A DNA stretch of 6,490 bases, from contig CANGUJ010000234.1 of NCBI GenBank assembly GCA_947456845.1, forward strand, positions 1-6,490, written 5' to 3'. This document shows positions 1-5,588 of this stretch, piece by piece. The position numbers and the translations under genes are program-made. The notes beneath the pieces are model-generated. The model had not been told where the DNA came from. It made no database searches and worked only from the letters and a program-made list of their open reading frames with translations. The stretch comes from Burkholderiales bacterium. GTDB lineage: Bacteria; Pseudomonadota; Gammaproteobacteria; Burkholderiales; JAEUOS01. Within the stretch, counting starts at the first letter, position 1. Each line of letters begins with the position of its first letter.

Positions 1-493
1 CGTCGACGTTGGGGTAAGCGTCGAGCGCGCCGGGGCGCGCGAAATGCTGCGCCACCGCCTGCGATACCGTGGCCGAGCAGTTGACCGTGGAGATCACGCC
101 CAGGTAGTTGCGGGTGGCGACCCGCCCGTCGGCCCGGCGGATGCCCATGAAGGTGGCGGGCGCGGCCGCCGGGGCGGTGGCCTTGACGTCCGCGCCGAAG
201 GCATAGTCGCGATCGAAGGCCTGGACCTCGATATTGTGCACATGCACATGCTGCCCCGGGGCGATCGGCCGGGTGGCAAAGCCGATGATCTGGTTGTAGC
301 GCCGCACCGGCGCGCCGGCCGCCACGGCGCGCGTGGCCACCTTGTGCCCGGCGGGAATGCGCTCGGCGGTGCTGATGCCCTCGCCGGGGATCGCGGTACC
401 GGCGGCGAGTTCGCGCGTGGCGATGACCACGTCGTCGTTCGGATTCAGGCGTAGCGCGCTGGCGCGGATGAATTGCGGTGTGATGTCACCCAT
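1..493 (-). CDS. UxaA/altronate dehydratase family enzyme, N-terminal part (cut by left edge)
   Basis: The leftward frame starts at the ATG complementary to 491-493 and stays open for 164 codons to the window edge. Residues about 15-93 form a SAF-type domain ending in GQHVHVHN (80-87), close to the GEHVHAHN of E. coli altronate dehydratase UxaA. After a short Ala/Pro linker (105-113) the catalytic domain begins with GIRRADGRVATRNY (117-130) and an STVNCSATVS segment, matching the family's RxxGxxGxRN entry motif. Full-length members are about 500 aa, so roughly two thirds is missing. The start is supported by GAGGA (complement of 500-504) six bases upstream. The family dehydrates sugar acids (altronate, galactarate, and fuconate in the Campylobacter fuc locus) to 2-keto-3-deoxy acids in the cytoplasm. 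Divergence from a dehydrogenase/diketo-acid hydrolase operon suggests it makes their 2-keto-3-deoxy substrate. The family call is firm; the substrate is inferred. Confidence 0.9.
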   Translation of the reverse strand, partial: MGDITPQFIRASALRLNPNDDVVIATRELAAGTAIPGEGISTAERIPAGHKVATRAVAAGAPVRRYNQIIGFATRPIAPGQHVHVHNIEVQAFDRDYAFGADVKATAPAAAPATFMGIRRADGRVATRNYLGVISTVNCSATVSQAVAQHFARPGALDAYPNVD

Positions 494-540
494 GGCAAGT
501 CCTCGGGGTCGTGCGTTGTCAAAGGCGCTTCCGCCTGACC

Positions 541-568
541 TTGACGCGCGCGTGGCGATTCCTCTAAA
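541..568 (+). promoter_or_regulatory. Candidate sigma-70 promoter for the rightward operon
   Basis: TTGACG (541-546, five of six matches to the -35 consensus) is followed after 16 bases by TCTAAA (563-568, four of six matches to the -10). Transcription would begin near 575, leaving a leader of about 110 nt before the dehydrogenase start at 686. The match is by eye and unproven. Confidence 0.4.
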
Positions 569-589
569 GTTCGCCGCTCGTCGTTACGC

Positions 590-612
590 ATTGGTCAAGT
601 GGTCAGGCCAAT
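590..612. promoter_or_regulatory. Candidate operator: TGGTCA direct repeat inside an ATTGG/CCAAT inverted repeat
   Basis: Two near-identical octamers lie head to tail, TGGTCAAG (592-599) and TGGTCAGG (600-607). They sit within an inverted repeat, ATTGG (590-594) and CCAAT (608-612). The substring TGGTCAGGCCA (600-610) is also an imperfect palindrome resembling the TGGTnnnACCA core bound by FadR-subfamily GntR repressors, which often control sugar-acid genes. The site lies between the two candidate promoters. The operator role is inferred from position and form. Confidence 0.3.
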
Positions 613-617
613 TTTCG

Positions 618-647
618 ATTCTACCGCCGCAGCCGGCGCGCTTACAA
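618..647 (-). promoter_or_regulatory. Candidate sigma-70 promoter for the leftward dehydratase gene
   Basis: Read on the minus strand, TTGTAA (complement of 642-647) and TAGAAT (complement of 618-623, five of six matches to the -10 consensus) are 18 bases apart. The start would fall near 611, giving a leader of about 118 nt. The -10 is good for such GC-rich DNA; the -35 matches only four of six. Unproven. Confidence 0.35.
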
Positions 648-685
648 GCAAGCCCGCCGCCGGCGCCAACGGAGACAACAAGCAC

Positions 686-1441
686 ATGAGCGGAAGACTC
701 GCTGGCAAGACAGCATTCATCACCGCCGCCGGCCAGGGCATCGGCCATGCGGTGGCCATGGCATTCGCCGCCGAGGGCGCGCGCGTCTGGGCGACCGACG
801 TCAACGAAAAGCTGCTCGAGAAGTTCGCGGGCGTGGCCAACGTGACCGCGCGCCGGCTCGACGCCCTCGACGACCGCGCCATCGAGAACGTGACCGCGGA
901 GGCCGGGCTGGTCAACGTGCTGTTCAACTGCTCCGGCTTCGTGCACCACGGCACGGTCATGGACGCGACCGACAAGGAGTGGGACTTCGCCTTCGCCCTG
1001 AACGTGCGGGCCCACTGGAAGATGATCCGCGCGGTCCTGCCGGGCATGCTCGACCATTTCCAGAAAACCGGCCAATGGTCCTCGATCATCAACGTGGCCT
1101 CGATCGCCAGCAGCCTGCGCGGCATCCCGAACCGCTTCGTCTACGGCACCACCAAGGCCGCCGTGATCGGCCTGACCAAATCGGTGGCGATGGACTATGT
1201 CAAGCTGGGCGTGCGCTGCAACGCGATCTGCCCCGGCACGGTCGACACGCCCTCGCTGGGCGACCGCATCAACGCCTTCGCCGACCCGGCCCAGGCGCGC
1301 AAGGATTTCATCGCCCGCCAGCCGATGGGCCGGCTCGCCACCGCCGACGAGATCGCGCCGCTCGTGGTATACCTCGCGTCCGACGAGTCGGCGTTCTGCA
1401 CCGGCAACGCCTATTCGTGCGACGGCGGCATGACCATCTAG
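686..1441 (+). CDS. BDH2-like short-chain dehydrogenase, probable 2-keto-3-deoxy-sugar-acid 4-dehydrogenase
   Basis: This is a 251-aa classical SDR, the usual length. The cofactor motif is TAAGQGIG (13-20), with Ala at the usual first Gly as in human BDH2, and Asp38 after the second strand indicates NAD preference. NCSG (81-84), Asn106, Ser139, Tyr153 and Lys157 make the active site; PGTVDTPS (183-190) and the C-terminal GG segment are also typical. FVHHGTV (85-91) and KAAVIGLTKSVA (157-168) are shared with BDH2 and bacterial 2-keto-3-deoxy-L-fuconate dehydrogenases. The start is the ATG at 686, where the family N-terminus (MSGRLAGKTAF) begins. A GTG at 599 would add 29 unrelated residues. 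GGAG (671-674) is a rather distant ribosome site. Next to a diketo-acid hydrolase, the likely job is oxidation of C4-OH of a 2-keto-3-deoxy acid. A 3-hydroxybutyrate dehydrogenase role is the alternative. Confidence 0.9.
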   Translation: MSGRLAGKTAFITAAGQGIGHAVAMAFAAEGARVWATDVNEKLLEKFAGVANVTARRLDALDDRAIENVTAEAGLVNVLFNCSGFVHHGTVMDATDKEWDFAFALNVRAHWKMIRAVLPGMLDHFQKTGQWSSIINVASIASSLRGIPNRFVYGTTKAAVIGLTKSVAMDYVKLGVRCNAICPGTVDTPSLGDRINAFADPAQARKDFIARQPMGRLATADEIAPLVVYLASDESAFCTGNAYSCDGGMTI

Positions 1442-1563
1442 CCGCGCCCGCAAGCGCGCCCCGGTCGCGGAGCGGCTCTTGCGTTGCCCTCAAGGTGGAG
1501 GGCGGGCGAGGCCCGTCGGTTGAAGGACGCAGTACCCGTGAAAATTCGAACGAAAGGGAAGCA
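1442..1563 (+). other. 122-bp gap with potential stem-loops, no terminator
   Basis: The space between the dehydrogenase and the hydrolase holds no convincing gene. GCCCTC (1486-1491) and GAGGGC (1498-1503) form a 6-bp stem with a 6-nt loop. CGCAAG (1449-1454) and CTTGCG (1478-1483) could close a larger imperfect hairpin. Neither is followed by a T run, so read-through is expected. The sequence becomes A-rich just before the hydrolase start, with AGGGA (1555-1559) as its ribosome site four bases from the ATG. Confidence 0.45.
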
Positions 1564-2409
1564 ATGAAACTCCTGCGCTATGGCCCGACGGGCCGCGAAA
1601 AGCCCGGCATGCTGGATTCGGCCGGCAATATCCGTGACCTCTCGAGTGTGGTCTCTGGCATCGGCTGGGGCGAGATTTCGCCGGCCGGCCTGAAGAAACT
1701 CTCCAAGATCAAGCCGGAATCGCTGCCCCTGGTCAAGGGTTCGCCGCGCCTGGGTGTGCCGTATACCGGCATCAGCAAGTTCGTGGCCATCGGCCTGAAC
1801 TACGCGGACCATGCCAAGGAAGCCAACATGCCGATTCCGGCCGAGCCCATCCTGTTCAACAAGTGGACCACCTCGATCTGCGGCCCGAACGACGACACCA
1901 TCGTGCCCAAGGGCTCGACCATGCTGGACTGGGAAGTGGAGATCGCCGTGGTCATCGGCACCAAGTGCAAGGAGATCGAGGAAAAGGACGCAGGCAAGTA
2001 CATCGCGGGCTACTGCGTGGTCAACGACGTCTCCGAACGCCACTTCCAGACCCAGCGCGGTTCCCAGTGGGACCGCGGCAAGGGCTGCGACACCTTCGGG
2101 CCGATCGGCCCGTGGCTGGTCACCCAGGATGAGGTCGGCGACCCGCAGAATCTCGACATGTGGCTCAAGGTCAACGGCGAGATCATGCAGAAGGGCAACA
2201 CCAGCACCATGATCTTCGGCTGCCACAACATCGTGGCCTATTGCAGCCAGTTCATGACCCTCATGCCGGGCGACATCATCACCACCGGCACGCCCCCGGG
2301 CGTGGGCATGGGAATGAAGCCGCCCAAATACCTGCAGCCCGGCGACGTGGTCGAACTCGGCATCGAGAAGCTCGGTACGCAGCGCCAGGTCGTCAAGGCC
2401 CATCCCTAG
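1564..2409 (+). CDS. Fumarylacetoacetate hydrolase family protein, probable 2,4-diketo-3-deoxy-sugar-acid hydrolase
   Basis: This 281-aa protein has the short N-terminal lobe (1-65) and FAH fold (about 70-279). Visible family elements are FVAIGLNYADHAKE (73-86), DWEVEIAVVIG (122-132) supplying metal ligands Glu124 and Glu126, NDVSERHFQ (154-162) supplying Asp155, Lys173-Gly174, and PGDIITTGTPPGVGMG (235-250). The family uses Mg2+ or Mn2+ to cleave C-C bonds of diketo acids. This subgroup, with RGSQWDRGKGCDTFGP (165-180), includes 2,4-diketo-3-deoxy-L-fuconate and -rhamnonate hydrolases, which give pyruvate plus lactate. The same sequences are often labelled ureidoglycolate lyase, but no purine-degradation gene is nearby. 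The upstream dehydrogenase would make its substrate. AGGGA at 1555-1559 supports the start. Family certain, reaction probable, exact sugar acid unknown. Confidence 0.9.
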   Translation: MKLLRYGPTGREKPGMLDSAGNIRDLSSVVSGIGWGEISPAGLKKLSKIKPESLPLVKGSPRLGVPYTGISKFVAIGLNYADHAKEANMPIPAEPILFNKWTTSICGPNDDTIVPKGSTMLDWEVEIAVVIGTKCKEIEEKDAGKYIAGYCVVNDVSERHFQTQRGSQWDRGKGCDTFGPIGPWLVTQDEVGDPQNLDMWLKVNGEIMQKGNTSTMIFGCHNIVAYCSQFMTLMPGDIITTGTPPGVGMGMKPPKYLQPGDVVELGIEKLGTQRQVVKAHP

Positions 2410-2435
2410 CGGACCGGGCAGCCAGGACCAAAAGA

Positions 2436-2482
2436 ACGGCGAACAGCCGTCCAGAGCGCCCCCTCTCATCGCGAGAGGGGGC
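2436..2482 (+). other. Two tandem stem-loops in front of the receptor gene
   Basis: The first is small: ACGGC (2436-2440) and GCCGT (2446-2450) with a 5-nt loop. The second is strong: GCCCCCTCTC (2458-2467) pairs perfectly with GAGAGGGGGC (2473-2482) across a 5-nt ATCGC loop. No T run follows, so this is not a standard intrinsic terminator. A 5' mRNA-stabilising or processing structure, or a dispersed REP-like palindrome, fits better. It ends 25 bases before the receptor's ribosome site. Confidence 0.6.
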
Positions 2483-2517
2483 ATCACGCCGAGCATTCAC
2501 CACCACCGGAGACAGAC

Positions 2518-3489
2518 ATGAAACGCAGAACCCTGATTGGAATGGCCGCCGCCGTGGCCGCCGCGTTTTCCGTAGGCACGGCGCAGGCGCAGAACTATCC
2601 GAACCGCCCGATCACGCTTGTCGTGCCGTGGGGCGCGGGCGGCGGTACCGACCAGACCGCGCGCATCATCGGCACCCTGCTGGAAAAGGATATCGGTCAG
2701 CCGGTCAACGTGGTCAACCGCACCGGCGGCAGCGGCGTGGTGGGCCATGCGGCCATTGCCGAGGCGCCGCCGGACGGGTACACCATCGGCCTCATCACCG
2801 TGGAAATCACGATGATGCACCACCAGGGCCTGACCAAGCTCAACCAGTCCAACTACACCCCGCTCGGCCTGATGAACATGGACCCGGCCGGCTTGAGCGT
2901 GCGAGCCGACGCCCCCTACAAGACCGTCAATGACGTGCTTGCCGCCATCAAGGCCAACCCCGGCAAGTTCAAAGCCAGCGGAACCGGCCAGGGCGGCATC
3001 TGGCACCTGGCACTGGCCGGCATGCTCAATTCGAACCGCATCGACCCGATGGCCGCCCCGTGGGTGCCCTCGCAGGGCGCGGCGCCCGGCCTGAACGACC
3101 TGGTGGCCGGCGGCGTGGAGTTCGTCACCTGCTCGCTGCCGGAAGCGCGCGCCCTGATCGAGGCGGGCAAGGTCAGGCCGCTGGCCATCATGGCGGACCA
3201 GCCCGCCAAGCTGTTCCCCAACGTGCCGACGCTCAAGGCGGCCACCGGCAGCAACTGGACCGTCGGCGCCTGGCGCGGGATGGCCGGACCCAAGGGCATG
3301 CCGGCGGACGTCACGGCCAAGCTCTCGGCGGCGTTCAAGAAGATCTACGACAGCAAGGACTTCCAGGACTTCATGAACCAGCGCGGCTTCGGGCTGCTCT
3401 ACATGCCGCCGGATCAGCAGGCTGCCTTCATGGAGCAGGGCAGCAAGGGCATGGGCGAGGTGATGAAGGCCGTCGGCCTGGTCAAGTAG
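2518..3489 (+). CDS. Bug-family (TctC) periplasmic substrate-binding protein of a tripartite tricarboxylate transporter
   Basis: The protein is 323 aa, the usual length. Residues 1-24 are a Sec signal peptide: MKRR, a hydrophobic Ala/Val-rich core, then AQA with probable cleavage before Gln25. The mature N-terminus NYPNRPITLVVPWGAGGGTD (26-45) is the Bug signature, in which the hairpin after the first strand and Asp45 help bind a ligand carboxylate. NRTGGSGVVGHAAIA (67-81) and DGYTIG (86-91) are the second family block. GGAG (2508-2511) lies six bases before the ATG. It would bind a carboxylated solute in the periplasm and deliver it to TctAB, encoded directly downstream. Bug proteins are highly multiplied in Burkholderiales and bind varied ligands, so the sequence does not fix the substrate. 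The neighbouring enzymes suggest a sugar acid. Strong stem-loops flank the gene on both sides. Confidence 0.95.
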   Translation: MKRRTLIGMAAAVAAAFSVGTAQAQNYPNRPITLVVPWGAGGGTDQTARIIGTLLEKDIGQPVNVVNRTGGSGVVGHAAIAEAPPDGYTIGLITVEITMMHHQGLTKLNQSNYTPLGLMNMDPAGLSVRADAPYKTVNDVLAAIKANPGKFKASGTGQGGIWHLALAGMLNSNRIDPMAAPWVPSQGAAPGLNDLVAGGVEFVTCSLPEARALIEAGKVRPLAIMADQPAKLFPNVPTLKAATGSNWTVGAWRGMAGPKGMPADVTAKLSAAFKKIYDSKDFQDFMNQRGFGLLYMPPDQQAAFMEQGSKGMGEVMKAVGLVK

Positions 3490-3518
3490 GCGCCCCCGTC
3501 GTCGCAACAACCCCACCG

Positions 3519-3548
3519 CATCCCCGCCTGCGCGGGGATGATTTTTTG
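3519..3548 (+). terminator. Intrinsic-terminator-like stem-loop between receptor and TctB genes
   Basis: CATCCCCGC (3519-3527) pairs perfectly with GCGGGGATG (3532-3540) over a 4-nt CTGC loop, and six Ts follow at 3542-3547. It begins 30 bases after the receptor stop and ends 14 bases before TctB's start. Since TctB and TctA need the receptor and have no obvious promoter of their own in the 73-bp gap, partial termination (attenuation) is more likely than full stop. The CCCCGC/GCGGGG form also resembles palindromes scattered through many proteobacterial genomes. Confidence 0.65.
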
Positions 3549-3562
3549 TCCGGCGGGCATCC

Positions 3563-4033
3563 ATGAAATTCAATGACATCCTCTGGGGACTGCTGCTCAT
3601 GGCGGTGGGCATCGCGGTGCTCGCCGATGTGCGCACCTACCCCGAGATTCCCGGACAGCAGTACGGACCACGCGCTTTTCCGGGGCTGCTCGCCTGGCTC
3701 CTGATCGGCTGCGCGGTCATGCTCATCGTCAATGGCTGGCGCGAGCGCCGCCGGCATCCCTGGGTCGAGGCCGGCGCGTGGTTGCGCTCGGCGTCGCAGC
3801 TGCGCAATTTCGCCCTCACCGTCGCCGGCCTGGTGTTCTACATCGTGGCGGCCGAGAAACTCGGCTTCCTCGTCTGCGGCAGCGTCATGCTCGCCGCCCT
3901 CTTCTGGTCGCTCAGGGTGCGCGCCGTCCTGATCCTGCCGATCGCGGTGATTTCGACCTTCGTCATCCACGCCATCTTCTACAAGGGTCTGCGCGTGCCC
4001 CTGCCCTGGGGACTGGTCCCCATCCTCTACTAG
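3563..4033 (+). CDS. tctB: TctB small membrane subunit of a tripartite tricarboxylate transporter
   Basis: This 156-aa membrane protein is typical of TctB in size and plan. Hydrophobic segments lie at about 6-22, 39-57, 83-97 with 100-116 (one split or two spans), and 120-140. The loop after the first span contains YGPRAFP (34-40), the family's GPxxFP element, and the end LRVPLPWG (143-150) is the usual C-terminal signature. A basic stretch (60-64, RERRR) sits after the second span. TctB works with the large TctA channel protein in the inner membrane. The start at 3563 has only a weak GGCGGG (3552-3557) ribosome site, placed just after the terminator-like hairpin, so both transcription and translation may be set low relative to the receptor. 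TctA follows after 14 bases. Confidence 0.92.
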   Translation: MKFNDILWGLLLMAVGIAVLADVRTYPEIPGQQYGPRAFPGLLAWLLIGCAVMLIVNGWRERRRHPWVEAGAWLRSASQLRNFALTVAGLVFYIVAAEKLGFLVCGSVMLAALFWSLRVRAVLILPIAVISTFVIHAIFYKGLRVPLPWGLVPILY

Positions 4034-4047
4034 AAGGCCGAAGCGCG

Positions 4048-5538
4048 ATGACCTGGACCGTGTTCATGCAGGCCCTGGGCCTGGTGTTCGATCCCTATGT
4101 GCTGATTGTGATCCTCGCATCGGCGATCTTCGGCCTGTTCGTCGGCTGCATCCCCGGGCTCACCGCCACCATGGCCACGGCGCTGCTGGTGCCGATCACC
4201 TTCTTCATGCCGCCGGTGCCCGCGGTGGCGGCCATCGTCACCGCCACCGCCATGGCGATCTTCTCAGGCGACATCCCGGGCGCGCTGCTGCGCATTCCCG
4301 GCACGCCCGCCTCGGCCGCCTACACCGACGAGGCATACGCCATGACGCTCAAGGGCGAGGCCGAAACGGCGCTCGGCGCCGGCCTGGTGTTCTCGGCGCT
4401 GGGCGGGTTGTTCGGCACCCTGGTGCTGATCTTCATGGCGCCCAGCCTGGCCGACATCGCGCTCAAGTTCTCCTCGTTCGAGTACTTCTGGCTGGTAGTG
4501 CTGGGCCTCGCGGGCGCGGTGTTCATCGGCAATTCCAGCGTGCTCAAGGCCTCCATCTCGCTGCTCCTGGGGCTGCTGGTGGCCTGCGCCGGCGCCGACA
4601 ATCCCGGCGCCTACCCGCGCTTCACCTTCGGCGTGACCGAGCTCAACGGCGGGGTCTCGCTGATCCCGATGATGGTGGGCATGTTCGCCGTCTCCGAACT
4701 GCTGCGCTACATGGTCAACATGGATCCCCCGGCGCAGATCGCGGTCAAGAAACTCGGGCGCGTCTTCGCGGGCATGTGGGACCTGCTGAGGAAGTACCGC
4801 TGGCCCCTCATGCGCGGCAACGTGCTGGGCGTGATCATCGGCATACAACCCGGCTCGGGCGCCGACATGGCCTCGTGGATGAGCTATGCGATGAGCAAGA
4901 AGTTCTCCAAGGAACCGGAGAAGTTCGGCACCGGGCATGTGGAGGGCATCGTCGAATCGGGCGCGGCCAACAATTCGTCGCTGGGTGGGGCCTGGATTCC
5001 GGCCATCGTCTTCGGCATTCCCGGCGATTCGATCACCGCCATCGCCATCGGCGTGCTGTACCTCAAGAACATGAATCCGGGCCCGACGATCTTCATCAAC
5101 AACCCGGAGAACATCTACGCGATCTTCTTCGTGTTCATCCTCGCCAACCTGATCATGATCCCGCTCGGCTGGCTCACCATCAAGCTCGCGGTGAAGATCC
5201 TGCAGGTGCCGCGCAACATCCTGATGCCCATCATCCTGCTGTTCTGCATCGTCGGCAGTTTCGCCATCAACAACACCGTGTTCGGCGTGGGCACCATCCT
5301 GGTGTTCGGCCTGGCCGCCTTCCTGCTGGAGGAAAACGGCTTCCCGGTCGCCCCCGCCATCCTCGGGGTGGTGCTGGCCAACATGATGGAGGAGAACTTC
5401 GTCACCTCGCTCATCAAGTCCGACGGCAGCCTGACGGTGTTCTTCACCCGGCCGATCGCGATGTGGCTGGCGATCTTCACCTTCCTGATCATGTTCTGGC
5501 CGGTCTTCTCCTGGGCCTGGAACAAGTTCCGCCGCTGA
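4048..5538 (+). CDS. tctA: TctA large membrane subunit of a tripartite tricarboxylate transporter
   Basis: The protein is 496 aa, almost entirely hydrophobic segments (about ten to twelve spans), matching the usual length near 500 aa. Family blocks are GCIPGLTATMA (33-43), GIQPGSGAD (265-273), AANNSSLGGAW (306-316) and FGIPGDSIT (322-330). The paired PG motifs are the TctA hallmark. It forms the ion-driven permease that accepts solute from the receptor. The ATG at 4048 is chosen because the family N-terminus begins there and it lies 14 bases after the TctB stop. The same frame is open further upstream through TctB, but that is not coding. GAAG (4040-4043) or AAGG (4034-4037) could be the ribosome site. 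GIPGDSIT differs slightly from the common GIPGSATT, a variation within the family. Substrate not determinable from sequence. Confidence 0.95.
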   Translation: MTWTVFMQALGLVFDPYVLIVILASAIFGLFVGCIPGLTATMATALLVPITFFMPPVPAVAAIVTATAMAIFSGDIPGALLRIPGTPASAAYTDEAYAMTLKGEAETALGAGLVFSALGGLFGTLVLIFMAPSLADIALKFSSFEYFWLVVLGLAGAVFIGNSSVLKASISLLLGLLVACAGADNPGAYPRFTFGVTELNGGVSLIPMMVGMFAVSELLRYMVNMDPPAQIAVKKLGRVFAGMWDLLRKYRWPLMRGNVLGVIIGIQPGSGADMASWMSYAMSKKFSKEPEKFGTGHVEGIVESGAANNSSLGGAWIPAIVFGIPGDSITAIAIGVLYLKNMNPGPTIFINNPENIYAIFFVFILANLIMIPLGWLTIKLAVKILQVPRNILMPIILLFCIVGSFAINNTVFGVGTILVFGLAAFLLEENGFPVAPAILGVVLANMMEENFVTSLIKSDGSLTVFFTRPIAMWLAIFTFLIMFWPVFSWAWNKFRR

Positions 5539-5540
5539 CC

Positions 5541-5555
5541 GGCCGGCGCCCGGCC
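5541..5555 (+). other. Short GC stem-loop after tctA
   Basis: GGCCGG (5541-5546) and CCGGCC (5550-5555) form a perfect 6-bp stem with a 3-nt loop, two bases after the TctA stop. Only CTCTT follows, so it is a weak terminator at best. The next gene starts 33 bases later and probably stays in the operon. Confidence 0.35.
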
Positions 5556-5588
5556 CTCTTCGAATCCCTCGTCGCTCCCTCCTGGAAC

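Larger units (their letters stand above)
494..685. promoter_or_regulatory. Divergent control region between the dehydratase and the catabolic operon
   Basis: These 192 bp separate two gene starts that point away from each other, so both promoters must lie here or in the early coding regions. The region is less GC-rich in the middle (about 555-620) than the flanking genes. It contains a small inverted repeat, AGGCG (523-527) and CGCCT (532-536), and a TGGTCA-type repeat at 590-612. Candidate promoters for both directions are listed separately. No regulator gene lies in the window, so the controlling protein is unknown. Confidence 0.7.

Noticed and set aside
599..685. GTG at 599 as start of the dehydrogenase
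   Set aside because: It would add 29 residues unlike any SDR N-terminus and would place the start inside the candidate operator. The ATG at 686 fits the family.
44..689. Rightward open frames at 44-454 and 333-689
   Set aside because: The opposite strand encodes a recognisable SAF/UxaA protein with a good ribosome site, and these frames have no domain and biased composition.
979..1563. In-frame upstream extension of the hydrolase through the dehydrogenase gene
   Set aside because: The extension translates to Arg/Pro-rich sequence overlapping a well-supported SDR. The ATG at 1564 has a ribosome site and matches the family N-terminus.
1564..2409. Hydrolase as ureidoglycolate lyase
   Set aside because: This is a common label for similar sequences, but no allantoin or purine genes are nearby, while the adjacent dehydrogenase and dehydratase fit diketo-sugar-acid cleavage.
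1438..2496. Open frame of 352 codons on the minus strand opposite the hydrolase gene
   Set aside because: It shows no domain and the coding strand encodes a complete FAH-family protein with its metal ligands.
3519..3540. Palindrome as part of a CRISPR array or insertion-sequence end
   Set aside because: There is a single copy with no spacers, no transposase and no target-site duplication visible.
2497..3636. Open frame of 379 codons on the minus strand opposite the receptor gene
   Set aside because: Its composition is the same low-information Arg/His/Gly/Ala mix, and it runs through the receptor gene and two hairpins. It is a shadow.
3778..4047. Upstream extension of tctA into tctB
   Set aside because: It overlaps tctB in another frame and gives Arg-rich non-membrane sequence. 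The ATG at 4048 starts the family N-terminus.
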